From Aureispira sp050633105 (GTDB lineage: Bacteria; Bacteroidota; Bacteroidia; Chitinophagales; Saprospiraceae): DNA of 64,000 bases. The notes under the pieces are model-generated. The model ran no database searches and had not been told where the DNA came from. It worked only from the letters and a program-made list of their open reading frames with translations. The first letter of the stretch is position 1, and every line of letters starts with the position of its first letter. The translations under genes were made by a program, and so were the position numbers. The DNA lies in contig JBOEFW010000026.1 in assembly GCA_050633105.1 (NCBI GenBank), forward strand, positions 44,429 to 108,428, in the 5' to 3' direction. This document shows, in pieces, positions 1 to 8,820 of the stretch.

Positions 1-592
1 CTCCATCATCATCATAGGATACCCAAGTCAACATATTGCCAGCGGCATTACGTGTTACCTTTTCAGTGCTGATGCTGGTTGGTTTGGTGGCATAATTACT
101 GGCCTCTTTACCAATTAGAAAGCCATTCTTATCGTATTCATAACGGACTTGTCGCAATAACTGTTGGCTGTTGGGTTTTTGTGTTTTAACCCAGTAGCGT
201 TTGTTAGAGCTTCTATCGTAATTTCTAAAGGTGGTTTTTTGAATACTGTACGCTTTTTTTCCAAGGGCTAATTGCTCCGTTTGATAAAAACCACGGAGTG
301 TATTAGGATTGTATTCTAAGGTATAATGACGATGAATAACATCTCCTGTATCCGACGCTTGGTAATAATCTCGTTCTTGGTTGATGACAAAGCCATTGGT
401 ATCATATTGTGTTTCTTGGATGTAATTGGTTTGTCGTTGGCCCTTGTTGTAGCGATAACTGTAATGAATGGTTTGTTGTAACTGTAGAGTGTCTACCATT
501 AGACTATCTATTGTTACGGTATCTGTTTGAGCCAATAAAGGGGTGGCGATGCTACTGAGCCACCATAGGATGGTGTATAGAGTTGTTCTCAT
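1..592 (-). CDS. Secreted YD-repeat-like protein, 3' end beyond window
   Basis: The reading frame begins with ATG at 590-592 and stays open to the window edge (about 197 residues visible). It starts with a signal peptide (MRTTLYTILWWLSSIATPLLAQ). The body contains YD/RHS-like strand-turn motifs such as EYNPNTLRG and YEYDKNGFLIG. It is the fourth gene of a tandem minus-strand paralogue array and shares the signal peptide plus Tyr-rich Y-x-Y-D-x-x-G plan with the three genes upstream of it. Export to the periplasm or cell surface is inferred from the signal peptide. No catalytic domain is visible and the function is unknown. Frame and signal peptide are clear; the family name is descriptive only. 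Confidence 0.75.
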   Translation of the reverse strand, partial: MRTTLYTILWWLSSIATPLLAQTDTVTIDSLMVDTLQLQQTIHYSYRYNKGQRQTNYIQETQYDTNGFVINQERDYYQASDTGDVIHRHYTLEYNPNTLRGFYQTEQLALGKKAYSIQKTTFRNYDRSSNKRYWVKTQKPNSQQLLRQVRYEYDKNGFLIGKEASNYATKPTSISTEKVTRNAAGNMLTWVSYDDDG

Positions 593-652
593 AAGGCGTT
601 GTTGTGCTAGACTTTATTTGTTATACGGTCTATGAAGGAGGAAGCGGCTATC

Positions 653-697
653 CCTAAAATAAAACTATCTGTCCATTGACAGGCAATGGGCAGATAG
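653..697 (-). terminator. Rho-independent terminator of the secreted-protein gene at 745-1896
   Basis: A 14-bp inverted repeat (665-678 with 684-697, one mismatch, five-base loop) is followed on the minus strand by a T-rich tract (positions 664 down to 655). It lies just after the stop codon of the minus-strand gene ending at 745 and separates it from the partial gene at 1-592. Confidence 0.75.
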
Positions 698-744
698 CTG
701 GAAAAATAGCCTTTTAAAACAATAGGGTAGGAGAATAAGGAGGA

Positions 745-1896
745 CTACTCCTCAAAATACTCATAGATGTATCTATCTTCAGAAACTACTTTGTCATTCT
801 TTTTGACGATTCTCTTAGCAGTATTTCCCCATTCATCATATTCTTTGAGCTCTTCCTCTTTGGTGTCCTTTTCTTTATCCACTTTGAGTACTTTGATTTG
901 GTTGCCATAATCGTCATAAGCATATTGAGTCACGATCATTACCTTATCGTTGATGCTTTGTGTGGTTACTAGAATATTGCCATAAGCATCGTATTCTGTA
1001 TTGGTCACAAAGATATCTTCGTTTGTATTCTTCTTGTTACGAGCTGTTCTGCTATTGCGGCGACGCTCTAAACGTTCTTGCTCTTTAGCGGCCTCTTCCA
1101 AGGTGAGTACTTGACGTTTGTTTCTACGAGTGGTTCTAATGATGACACTATCACGGTATTCATTAAAAAAGTGACTTTCTAACTTGCCATCAATATAAGT
1201 TAGCCATTCTGTTACATAGTTTTTACTAAAAAAACGAACATCTTTTCTAAACTCTTTACCATTGACTTTTTCAATGGTAGTGGACTGTGTTAAATCACCT
1301 TCCTTGTTGCGCTTGTACAGGGTATAAGTCTCTTTACGTGGCTCTTTGTAGTTCTCTACCCAAACATAGGTTTTCTCGACTTCCTTTTGTTTGTTGTAGA
1401 ACCAAGTACGTCCTTTAACTTGTTTGCCTTTATCATCAAAAAACTTCTCGGCTTCTTTTTCTCCATCCGTGTTGTATTCTAATAAATACGTGACTGCCAC
1501 TGATTTTTGTTGGCCTTCATCATAGCTGATGTGTTCTACTTTACTTTTATTGTTGTAAGCATCCCAATACAGTTTCATTTCAGAAAGCAAGAGGCCTTCT
1601 TTATCATACTCCAAGGTGTTTTGATGGCGTCCTTTTGGATCATAGTTTAAGCGAACTTGCTTATTTAATTCCAAGTCATTGTTCTTAGATGTAATGTATT
1701 CCTCCTGCAAGGACAACTTATTAAATAGATTGTATTCTTTTTTAGTTTTGGAGTCTAAGGTCAATTTCCCTTCAACGGGAATGTGGCGCTCGTGTTCAAT
1801 CGATTTTATTTGTAGCTTTTGTGCTGTTGTTGAAAAGTTTGCTAATAAAAGCGAGCAACAAAGCAGCATGGAAAGCTTAGTAAACGATGCGTGCAT
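745..1896 (-). CDS. Secreted YD-repeat-like protein
   Basis: 383 residues with an N-terminal signal peptide (hydrophobic core about residues 8-22, cleavage near FSTTAQ). The rest is hydrophilic, rich in Lys, Glu and Tyr, and built of degenerate 20-25-residue units with the pattern Y-D-x-x-G-N, for example EYDAYGNILV, YAYDDYGNQIKV and EYDEWGNTAKR near the C-terminus. This resembles YD/RHS or MORN-like beta repeats, which form extended beta structures in other proteins. No toxin tip, protease or membrane anchor is seen, and the protein is far shorter than true RHS proteins. It is one of four tandem paralogues on this strand and is closed by a terminator at 653-697. Function unknown. Confidence 0.8.
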   Translation of the reverse strand: MHASFTKLSMLLCCSLLLANFSTTAQKLQIKSIEHERHIPVEGKLTLDSKTKKEYNLFNKLSLQEEYITSKNNDLELNKQVRLNYDPKGRHQNTLEYDKEGLLLSEMKLYWDAYNNKSKVEHISYDEGQQKSVAVTYLLEYNTDGEKEAEKFFDDKGKQVKGRTWFYNKQKEVEKTYVWVENYKEPRKETYTLYKRNKEGDLTQSTTIEKVNGKEFRKDVRFFSKNYVTEWLTYIDGKLESHFFNEYRDSVIIRTTRRNKRQVLTLEEAAKEQERLERRRNSRTARNKKNTNEDIFVTNTEYDAYGNILVTTQSINDKVMIVTQYAYDDYGNQIKVLKVDKEKDTKEEELKEYDEWGNTAKRIVKKNDKVVSEDRYIYEYFEE

Positions 1897-1942
1897 AGTT
1901 GGTTAAATTGTTATGAAATAGTAATTGTTCTTAGAAAGAAGG

Positions 1943-3361
1943 TTACTCTTTATCAGCTTCTTTCTTATCAACGATTTTAAGTTGGCTTGATTGGGTATTG
2001 TCGGATGCTTTTTCTCGGTCTTGTTTAGCAGGTGTTTTTTCAACAGCTGTTTTGTTGTCTGTAGTAAATTCTTCTTTTTTGCTATCGTTTTGATCGTCTG
2101 TAATTTTTTTATCGTCAACTTCCTTTGTATCAGGCGTAGGTTTTTTATCGGTAGGCTCTTCTTTGGGCGCTTCAGCGGCTGCTTCTTTGTCATCAGGTTT
2201 AGCTTCTTCTTTTGCAGGAGCTTCTTCTGATTTTTTACCATAGTAACTGTATTTAAACTGCTCCTCTTTGGTTTTATCTCCGTCTTTGTAAACTGTCTTT
2301 TTGGTGAGGTTGTTTTGCTCATCATAGGCTAATTGTTCTTTCTTCGTACTTTCCTCTTCTCCATCTTCATACTTGATTTCTTCCATTTCCAAAAGGTTAG
2401 AATTATCATCGTATTTATAAGTGATCTCTTTTACCAGTTCGATGCCTTCTGTTTCGGTCGTTTTGATTTTGTTGCCTTTGTCATCAAATTCATCTTCCAC
2501 TTCAGGAAGCATTCCACCAAATCCACCTCCAAAGCTACCGAATCCACCCTCATCGTCATCTCCACCACCAAACTCCATCATAACGGTTCCTTGTTTGGGA
2601 TCGTAGCCTCCTGCGGCTTTGCCCCCAAAACTACTAATGGCTTCTCCGTTTTTGTATTTGGTTTGTTCCTTGATTTTTGTCCCTTCAAAAATGATGACAT
2701 CTTTGTAGGTATCTTTTCCATCTTTGATGATTTTCTCAGAAGATTCTAAGAACCCCTCTTTGGTATAGGTTGTTTTTTTGCTTTCTGTTGCTTTATTGCC
2801 ATCAGACAATAATTCCCATTTTTTGTAAGAAATTTCCTCATCCTCGCTATTGTACTTGTAAACTTCTTCTCCCGTTTTATCTCCTTTTTTATTACTAAAA
2901 ACTACTTTGAGTGGCTTCCCAAATTCTGTATACTCAAATTCTTTGATGAGCATTTTTTTGGGGGCCTTGATAAAATTAACACTTTCTTCTTTGACTTTTA
3001 ATTTGCCTTTGTTGGAAGTGTAGGTTTTAACAGCAGTGATAGAGTCTCCCATTTCATCAAATTTGATGATTTTTTCGGTGCGCATATCCTCTAACCATTC
3101 TCGAATGATGAAGGTATTGGGTACCAATTTTCCAATGGGATTGGCGAGATAGACCTCTTGTTTCGCAATACGTCCTTGTTTGTCGTATTGTTTTAATTCT
3201 TTTTTTGTCAATTCCAGATCCATGCCCTCTTCTGCTTCAGGCAAGTGTTCAAAAACCTTGTACTCAACGGATTTGACTTTAATTTCTTGAGCGAAAAGTA
3301 ATCCAGAAGAAGTGATAGCACAAAACAAAAGTGCTCCTCTTACTAGGGTATGTTTTATCAT
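1943..3361 (-). CDS. Secreted YD-repeat-like protein with Gly-rich segment and charged tail
   Basis: I start at the ATG at 3359-3361 (MIKHTLVRGALLFC), which gives a compact signal peptide ending near SGLLFAQ and has AAGGA upstream. An ATG at 3382 would add seven residues. The mature part carries YD-like units (KQYDKQGRIA, DEFDDKGNKIK, YKYDDNSNLLE). Near the middle lies a Gly/Asp-rich segment (GGGDDDEGGFGSFGGGFGG). The last about 90 residues are a low-complexity Lys/Glu/Asp/Pro/Ala tail, probably disordered. It is a paralogue of its three neighbours; the tail is unique to this member. Function unknown; surface or periplasmic location is inferred. Confidence 0.78.
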   Translation of the reverse strand: MIKHTLVRGALLFCAITSSGLLFAQEIKVKSVEYKVFEHLPEAEEGMDLELTKKELKQYDKQGRIAKQEVYLANPIGKLVPNTFIIREWLEDMRTEKIIKFDEMGDSITAVKTYTSNKGKLKVKEESVNFIKAPKKMLIKEFEYTEFGKPLKVVFSNKKGDKTGEEVYKYNSEDEEISYKKWELLSDGNKATESKKTTYTKEGFLESSEKIIKDGKDTYKDVIIFEGTKIKEQTKYKNGEAISSFGGKAAGGYDPKQGTVMMEFGGGDDDEGGFGSFGGGFGGMLPEVEDEFDDKGNKIKTTETEGIELVKEITYKYDDNSNLLEMEEIKYEDGEEESTKKEQLAYDEQNNLTKKTVYKDGDKTKEEQFKYSYYGKKSEEAPAKEEAKPDDKEAAAEAPKEEPTDKKPTPDTKEVDDKKITDDQNDSKKEEFTTDNKTAVEKTPAKQDREKASDNTQSSQLKIVDKKEADKE

Positions 3362-3400
3362 GTTCCTTGAATTTATAATCATTTGCTAAGGATTCTAGGG

Positions 3401-4651
3401 CTAGTGGTACGTATAAATATACACAATTTTTTCTTTAGGACGTTCAATTGTTTCCGCGCCTTTCTTACTCTTCTTAGGCTTGGGGCGGTAGGACGTTTCA
3501 TGGAGTAGGTGTCCCTGAGAATTATAGACCCACTCGGTTATGGATAAAATGGTATTTCGGGCGACCTGCTCTTTGCGAATAGCTTGTTCTTCTTCATTAA
3601 AGAAAGTCTTAATAGTATAACGCGGATTGCCTTTTGCATCATATTTATTCCGAATACTTTCTGTCAATTTTCCTTCTTTATAGGTGTATAGAATTTCTTC
3701 AGTAGGAATGCCTCGGACAATGGTTTTGTACTTTTGTAATAAAGAATCCTTGTACACATAGGTCTCTTTTTTGACCTCTTTGCCATTGACTAGCCGTTGT
3801 GCAGAAACTAACTTTCCATACTCATACAAGCGAATTTGCTCTGTTTTCTGAATGTAGTGGCGTTTCTTTTCTGATTTATCTCCTTTTGAATTATTGATGG
3901 CCTTGGTAACTTTGCGTCTAACGACCAAGTAATCTTTTTCCAAAATATTTTCTTTGTCATAACACAATCGGCGGCGAATCTTATTGCTGTAGTCCTTGGC
4001 GCAAACACGCTTTAGTTGTCCACGACGATTGTAAGAATAGCGATAATCACGGCGTTTGGTTTGTTTTTCTACTACTTCACTTTTGCCATTGATGGTGTTC
4101 CATTTTGAATAGGTAAACCAACGTTTGCGCAAAGAATCCTTGTATTGATATTCATCACACAAAAGTGAGGTTGACCCCATGTAATTGTACTGACAGCTAT
4201 TAAGTAACAATTGTTGGGCATTGTATGTTAGAGTATCTTCTTTGGTTAATTCTCCATAACGATCAAAATGGCGTCGCCAAGTTCTTTTGCTGTCTTTTTC
4301 TTTGGGCGAGTAAACCAAATAGTTGGTTTCTAAGCGCTCTGTTTGTGGCTCTTTGCCTTTGGGGTAACGCACAATGGTTTCAGTCAGAATAGAACTGTTG
4401 GGATCAAAGTTGGCGGTTTCTTCTTTGGTAAGTGCGCCAGGGTCAGATAGGTTGTAATAATAATTTTTGCGGCTTAATAAAGCCCCCTTTGCATCATAAG
4501 TGCTGCTTTTTTGAGCCCTCACAATACTGTCGGTACTAGAAATGGTATAGGTTAGGCTTTTCTTTTCCTTTATGATAGGCTGCGCGAATAAATAATTACT
4601 AGCTAAAAACAACAGCAGCAGCAACCAAGGATAACGCGAAATAATAGTCAT
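3401..4651 (-). CDS. Secreted YD-repeat-like protein, first gene of the array
   Basis: 416 residues beginning with a clear signal peptide (MTIISRYPWLLLLLFLASNY, then LFAQ). The mature chain is basic and Tyr-rich with repeated units such as STYDAKGALLSR, HFDRYGELTKED and YSYNRRGQLKR, the degenerate YD-repeat pattern seen in the next three genes. It is promoter-proximal in the minus-strand array: a perfect TACTTTTG -7 element lies about 155 bp upstream (4805-4812, minus strand). The gap to the following gene is about 40 bp, consistent with co-transcription. No enzymatic motif is recognisable. Confidence 0.78.
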   Translation of the reverse strand: MTIISRYPWLLLLLFLASNYLFAQPIIKEKKSLTYTISSTDSIVRAQKSSTYDAKGALLSRKNYYYNLSDPGALTKEETANFDPNSSILTETIVRYPKGKEPQTERLETNYLVYSPKEKDSKRTWRRHFDRYGELTKEDTLTYNAQQLLLNSCQYNYMGSTSLLCDEYQYKDSLRKRWFTYSKWNTINGKSEVVEKQTKRRDYRYSYNRRGQLKRVCAKDYSNKIRRRLCYDKENILEKDYLVVRRKVTKAINNSKGDKSEKKRHYIQKTEQIRLYEYGKLVSAQRLVNGKEVKKETYVYKDSLLQKYKTIVRGIPTEEILYTYKEGKLTESIRNKYDAKGNPRYTIKTFFNEEEQAIRKEQVARNTILSITEWVYNSQGHLLHETSYRPKPKKSKKGAETIERPKEKIVYIYTYH

Positions 4652-4804
4652 ATAAAAATGCTTACTAGAGAGTTAACAATACCCTCTATTAGGAGATAAT
4701 TCTGTTAAAATTCTTGCTCCATCACCAAGCGTTTAAAGCTCGATAATTTGTCTTGGCTCTAACAACCTAACAGTGGGAAATGCTAAAAGTAAGCCAATTC
4801 GGTA

Positions 4805-4812
4805 CAAAAGTA
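4805..4812 (-). promoter_or_regulatory. Candidate -7 element for the YD-repeat array
   Basis: Read on the minus strand this is TACTTTTG, an exact match to the Bacteroidota TAnnTTTG -7 consensus. It faces the gene starting at 4651. No good TTG -33 element lies at the usual 19-21 nt distance, so the call rests on the -7 box and position alone. Confidence 0.4.
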
Positions 4813-4832
4813 GTGATCTAGGCAAATAAAAA

Positions 4833-4859
4833 GGCATCCCAAACGCGTTTCGGGATGCC
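4833..4859 (-). terminator. Hairpin terminator between divergent genes
   Basis: GGCATCCC (4833-4840) pairs with GGGATGCC (4852-4859). The interior AAACGCGTTT is self-complementary and extends the stem past one bulged C. On the minus strand it is followed by TTTTTATTT, a typical U tract. The flanking genes diverge, so no annotated gene ends here; it may end an unannotated minus-strand RNA from 4860-5230 or insulate the promoter at 4805. That 370-bp stretch holds no ORF I can support. Confidence 0.55.
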
Positions 4860-5249
4860 AATTTTACGATAAAAGATGTTTCTTCTATCATTGCCTTTTA
4901 CTAAACTACTTTTAAAGATTGCCCTCTTTCAAGAAGAAGGTTGTCTTAAAAACGATTGGGTACGTAATGAAAAATTGCCTTTTATTACTATTAAGACGAT
5001 AAAAAAGATAAAAACGCTGCCTTGGAAATCTTAAATTTTATTTAAAAAGTACGATTAAGAAATAATTCTCTTCTTTTTGCGCTGTTTTTAATAGAATTGA
5101 ACTAAAAAAAAGAGAGGAACGTTGGGTAGAAAGGAACAAAAATTAGCCGTTCGCTAAATGGCTATATAGTTTCATTTGTTCTAAAAAAAGACTAACTTTT
5201 AGCCTTTAAATATCTAGGCCCATATCAACCATTGACTTATCGCCCTATT

Positions 5250-6602
5250 ATGCTGAAAAAAATCTTTCATATCCTCACTTTACGCGCGGTGTTTCTGCGT
5301 CCACGTTTTTTTGGATTATTTGCAGGGATTGCCACACTATTTGTCGTGAGTTTTATCTTTCCTTTTCTATTTCCTGTTGCCAAAGCGGTCTTAGTTGCTG
5401 CCATAGCATTGGTCGCCGTAGATTTGATTCTACTGTTCAATAAAAGCGTACAAGTTAAGGCCAACCGAAAATTGCCTAGACAGTTGTCTTTGGGAGATGA
5501 TAATACTGTACGGCTTAAAATTCACAATGATTATGGCTTGAAATTGGGAATTACGATTGTAGATGAAGTGCCCGTTGAGTTTCAGCGTCGCGATTTTGGT
5601 ATTGTAGATACCTTGCTGCCTCAAGTAGAAAAAGAATACGAATACAACTTGCGTCCAACCTTACGAGGAGAATATACCTTTAACGACATCAACGTTTTTG
5701 TACACAGTCCTTTGGGATTGGTAGAGCGTCGAATTAAGAAAGAAGCGGAACAAAAAATCCTAGTTTATCCCTCGATCCAACAAATGAATCGCTATTCCTT
5801 AATGGCGGTCGCTAGAATTTCTACCATGCGTGGGGTGAAAAAAGTTCGTCGATTGGGAGCGAGTTATGAGTTTGCTCAAATTCGTAACTATGTAAAGGGG
5901 GACGATTATAGAAGTATTAACTGGAAGGCCACAAGTCGTAGAAACGACTTGATGATTAACCAGTTTGAGGATGAACGCTCGCAGCAGATTTTCTCTGTGA
6001 TTGACAAAGGCCGTTCTATGCAGATGCCTTTTCATGGCATGAGTCTCTTGGATTATGCGATCAATACGGCCTTGGTTATTTCTAGTGTCTCTCTCCAAAA
6101 ACACGATCGCGCAGGTTTATTGACCTTCTCTGATAAAATTGGTGCGACCGTCAAAGCAGATGATGGCCCCAAACAACTCAATATGATTATTGAGACCTTG
6201 TACAAGGAGCAACCCAGAAATTTTGAGGCGAATTATGAACTACTCTATACCGCCACCAAACAGTTTATCAAACGCCGTAGTTTGTTGTTCTTATACACGA
6301 ACTTTGAAAGCTACTCGGCGATGTCACGGGTGTTGCCTCTATTAAGACGCATTAACCGCATACACTTATTAGTCGTGGTCTTCTTTGAGAATACAGAAAT
6401 TGGCGATTACGCGCAGCAAGAAGCCCACACGACCGAAGAAATTTATTACAAAACAATTGCCTCTAAGTTTGTTGAAGAAAAATTCCGCATTGTACAGAAG
6501 CTCCGCCAATATGGTATTCAGGTTATCTTGACAAGACCAGAAGAGTTGTCTGTGGATAGTGTGAATAAGTATTTGGAATTGAAGGCTAGAGGTATGATAT
6601 AG
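5250..6602 (+). CDS. DUF58 domain protein (MoxR-associated)
   Basis: About 450 residues from the ATG at 5250 (a TTG at 5232 would add six). Two hydrophobic segments lie near the N-terminus (about residues 15-65), followed by a beta-rich domain and the DUF58 core: SINWKATSRRNDL followed by a von Willebrand A-like region starting FSVIDKGRSMQM. In this family a membrane-bound DUF58 protein works with a MoxR AAA+ ATPase in envelope maturation or chaperoning. The cognate MoxR, SpoIIM, DUF4129 and DUF4350 genes lie 6-10 kb downstream, so this gene is displaced from its usual place next to moxR. Only four bases separate it from the Septu-like ATPase gene, so the two are probably co-transcribed. Confidence 0.88.
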   Translation: MLKKIFHILTLRAVFLRPRFFGLFAGIATLFVVSFIFPFLFPVAKAVLVAAIALVAVDLILLFNKSVQVKANRKLPRQLSLGDDNTVRLKIHNDYGLKLGITIVDEVPVEFQRRDFGIVDTLLPQVEKEYEYNLRPTLRGEYTFNDINVFVHSPLGLVERRIKKEAEQKILVYPSIQQMNRYSLMAVARISTMRGVKKVRRLGASYEFAQIRNYVKGDDYRSINWKATSRRNDLMINQFEDERSQQIFSVIDKGRSMQMPFHGMSLLDYAINTALVISSVSLQKHDRAGLLTFSDKIGATVKADDGPKQLNMIIETLYKEQPRNFEANYELLYTATKQFIKRRSLLFLYTNFESYSAMSRVLPLLRRINRIHLLVVVFFENTEIGDYAQQEAHTTEEIYYKTIASKFVEEKFRIVQKLRQYGIQVILTRPEELSVDSVNKYLELKARGMI

Positions 6603-6606
6603 GGAT

Positions 6607-8817
6607 ATGAAAAAGAGGAATTTGGTTGTTGTCTCTGAGATTAAGGCTCATTTCCATCAGCTTGGGTATAGTGATGAAGATATAATTATTAATGGCAGGA
6701 ATTATTATTATACTATGACGATTCGTGTCGAAGGGAAAATGATTTGCGTTGTTCATATAGGAAATGTTTCTACGATTAAAAAAATAATACAAAATAAATC
6801 TAATGATTTGCTTTTAGATAAAAGTATTCCCTTTATTGTTTTGGCAAATGAATCAAGACAAGAGGTTTATCAAGTAACTTCAGATGGTCTTAAACGTAGT
6901 AATTGGGATGCCCTTCACATACACCATCATATCTCCAACATTGAACAAATTCACCAAAAGAGCTTCACTTTCTTACACAAAAAATTCCAAGAAGACCGCA
7001 GTTTCACGTTTCATTTAAGAACCAGAAACAACGACAATAGACTCGAAAAAGGATATTTCTTCCTCGGAAACGAACATTATTGTGCCATCTCCTTTTGGAG
7101 TGGTAGAGATTGGAAAAATAAAACCAACTCTATTTACTTAGACTTACATGCAGGAGGCTACACGCGCTTAATTCTTACCGCCAAAGACTCTGTGGAGAAA
7201 GCAATATTTCTTCAACAAGTTGCTGATTTAATAGGAGCAACACAAGTCAAACAAAAGGGGGGAAATCGTCCTGTTTGGATTAAAACGTATTCTGAAAATT
7301 GGGAAAGGAATTATACCAATGTCCTAGAAAAATTTGTCCGTCAAGACAAAGAGATCATTGATGCTCAAATCTTCAAAGCGCAACGAAGAGGAGAGGAGAA
7401 CCTAGGCGATATAGGTTTTATTCCTTTAGAAGAGTTTGAACCCAATTTAGAACGCGCCTTGGTTATTCAAGAAAAGCTGGCTCAACAAAAAGACGAGGAC
7501 ACAGCAATTGCCACAGCAATTCCAGATACCTCCCCCATTCAATTACAAAAACTCCAACTACAAAACATTGCCATGTTTGAATCCTTTACGATGGATTTGG
7601 ATGCTCGGGTCATTTGTATTGTAGGGGACAATGGAACAGGAAAAACAACCCTTTTAAAAGCGATTGTCTTAGGATTAATAGGAGTGGACGAGAGTACGGA
7701 ATTTGATCCAGATAAGGCTAAATACAGGGAGTTACAGGAGTTGTTGAGAATGGTTGGGCTGGATGAACATGGAAACCGAGCTTATGCAGGAGCAGGGAAG
7801 ATAGCAATCAGCTATCAGCGTCAAAAGAAATATCATAACAAAGTTCTTTTGGAGCAGCAAGCCAATACCTTAGATGTTGTCCTGCGGGATGATTTTGGAC
7901 AGAATGCTGTTTCAGGCTTGATCGAGAGTAATTATTTTTCGCACTTAGTGATTGCTTTTACGCAAGGAGGCCATGCTAGTGAGTATCAATTTGGTTCGTA
8001 TGAACAACATAGAGGGAACATTGGTGATGTTAGTGCTTTGTTATTTGATGCTCGACAAGATTATTTCAAGGCTTTGGAAGAATGGATTTTTGATTTAGAT
8101 GGAGACAGTGCTAACGATGCGCGTGCCCAGCAGATATTAGATCTTGTTTTTGAGGTGGTATCAGGAGTAGTTGGCTTTTCTGTTAGATTGGAAAGTGTAG
8201 AGCATCAGAGAAAGGAAATATGGGTGTGCATAGGAGAAGATAAACCTGTTTTATTTAAGCTCATTAGTCAAGGCTTTACAAAGGTTTTTGCTTGGATTGG
8301 ACATTTTATTAAGCGTCTATCTGCTACTAATTCAGATCAAGAAGACTTTAAAAATGCGCCTGCAATTCTATTAATCGATGAGATTGATACCTATTTGCAT
8401 CCCAAGTGGCAACGCAATATTTTAGCTTTTTTAGCGGCTACTTTTACACAAACACAGTTTATTGTTACCACGCATTCTCCTTTAGTAGCGAATTATATAG
8501 ATGGTGAGGAAATTGAAGGGGGGATAGCGTTGTATCGCTTAGAAAAGGGAGCACAAGAGCCACTCCAATTTAGTAAGACCTACGGCAGAGATCTCACCTC
8601 TATTTTTCATGATTGGATGGGAGTAGCGGATCGCCCGAAGGAAGTAATTCATCTCATTGATCGCCTTTTCAAGAATATAGATCAAGAGACTAGCAGTAGT
8701 TTAGCACAAGCCAACAAACAAATCCAACAACTCAAAAAATGGCTAGAACCAACGGATGAAGTATTGGTCGAGGCAGAAACCTATTATAACTTAGCCTTAG
8801 AAAACTTAGAGGAATAA
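6607..8817 (+). CDS. Septu-like (PtuA-type) defence ATPase with long N-terminal extension
   Basis: 736 residues. The C-terminal half is an ABC/SMC-like ATPase: Walker A GDNGTGKTT (about 340-348), signature-like ISQGF (about 553), Walker B AILLIDEID (about 586-594), D-loop region LHPKWQ and switch His in TTHSP (about 623). This arrangement, followed directly by an HNH nuclease gene, matches the PtuA component of Septu and of retron-associated ATPase-HNH effectors; no reverse transcriptase is nearby. Residues 1-300 are not part of a minimal PtuA. Residues 15-80 (LGYSDEDIIINGR, MICVVHIGN) have the look of an HsdR-N-type nuclease fold, but the usual E-x-K is replaced by H-x-G. The gene starts four bases after DUF58 and ends three bases before the HNH gene. 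Anti-phage function is inferred. Confidence 0.82.
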   Translation: MKKRNLVVVSEIKAHFHQLGYSDEDIIINGRNYYYTMTIRVEGKMICVVHIGNVSTIKKIIQNKSNDLLLDKSIPFIVLANESRQEVYQVTSDGLKRSNWDALHIHHHISNIEQIHQKSFTFLHKKFQEDRSFTFHLRTRNNDNRLEKGYFFLGNEHYCAISFWSGRDWKNKTNSIYLDLHAGGYTRLILTAKDSVEKAIFLQQVADLIGATQVKQKGGNRPVWIKTYSENWERNYTNVLEKFVRQDKEIIDAQIFKAQRRGEENLGDIGFIPLEEFEPNLERALVIQEKLAQQKDEDTAIATAIPDTSPIQLQKLQLQNIAMFESFTMDLDARVICIVGDNGTGKTTLLKAIVLGLIGVDESTEFDPDKAKYRELQELLRMVGLDEHGNRAYAGAGKIAISYQRQKKYHNKVLLEQQANTLDVVLRDDFGQNAVSGLIESNYFSHLVIAFTQGGHASEYQFGSYEQHRGNIGDVSALLFDARQDYFKALEEWIFDLDGDSANDARAQQILDLVFEVVSGVVGFSVRLESVEHQRKEIWVCIGEDKPVLFKLISQGFTKVFAWIGHFIKRLSATNSDQEDFKNAPAILLIDEIDTYLHPKWQRNILAFLAATFTQTQFIVTTHSPLVANYIDGEEIEGGIALYRLEKGAQEPLQFSKTYGRDLTSIFHDWMGVADRPKEVIHLIDRLFKNIDQETSSSLAQANKQIQQLKKWLEPTDEVLVEAETYYNLALENLEE

Positions 8818-8820
8818 GTT

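Noticed and set aside
1903..2325. 140-residue Lys-rich minus-strand frame
   Set aside because: Antiphase shadow of the charged tail of the secreted protein at 1943-3361.
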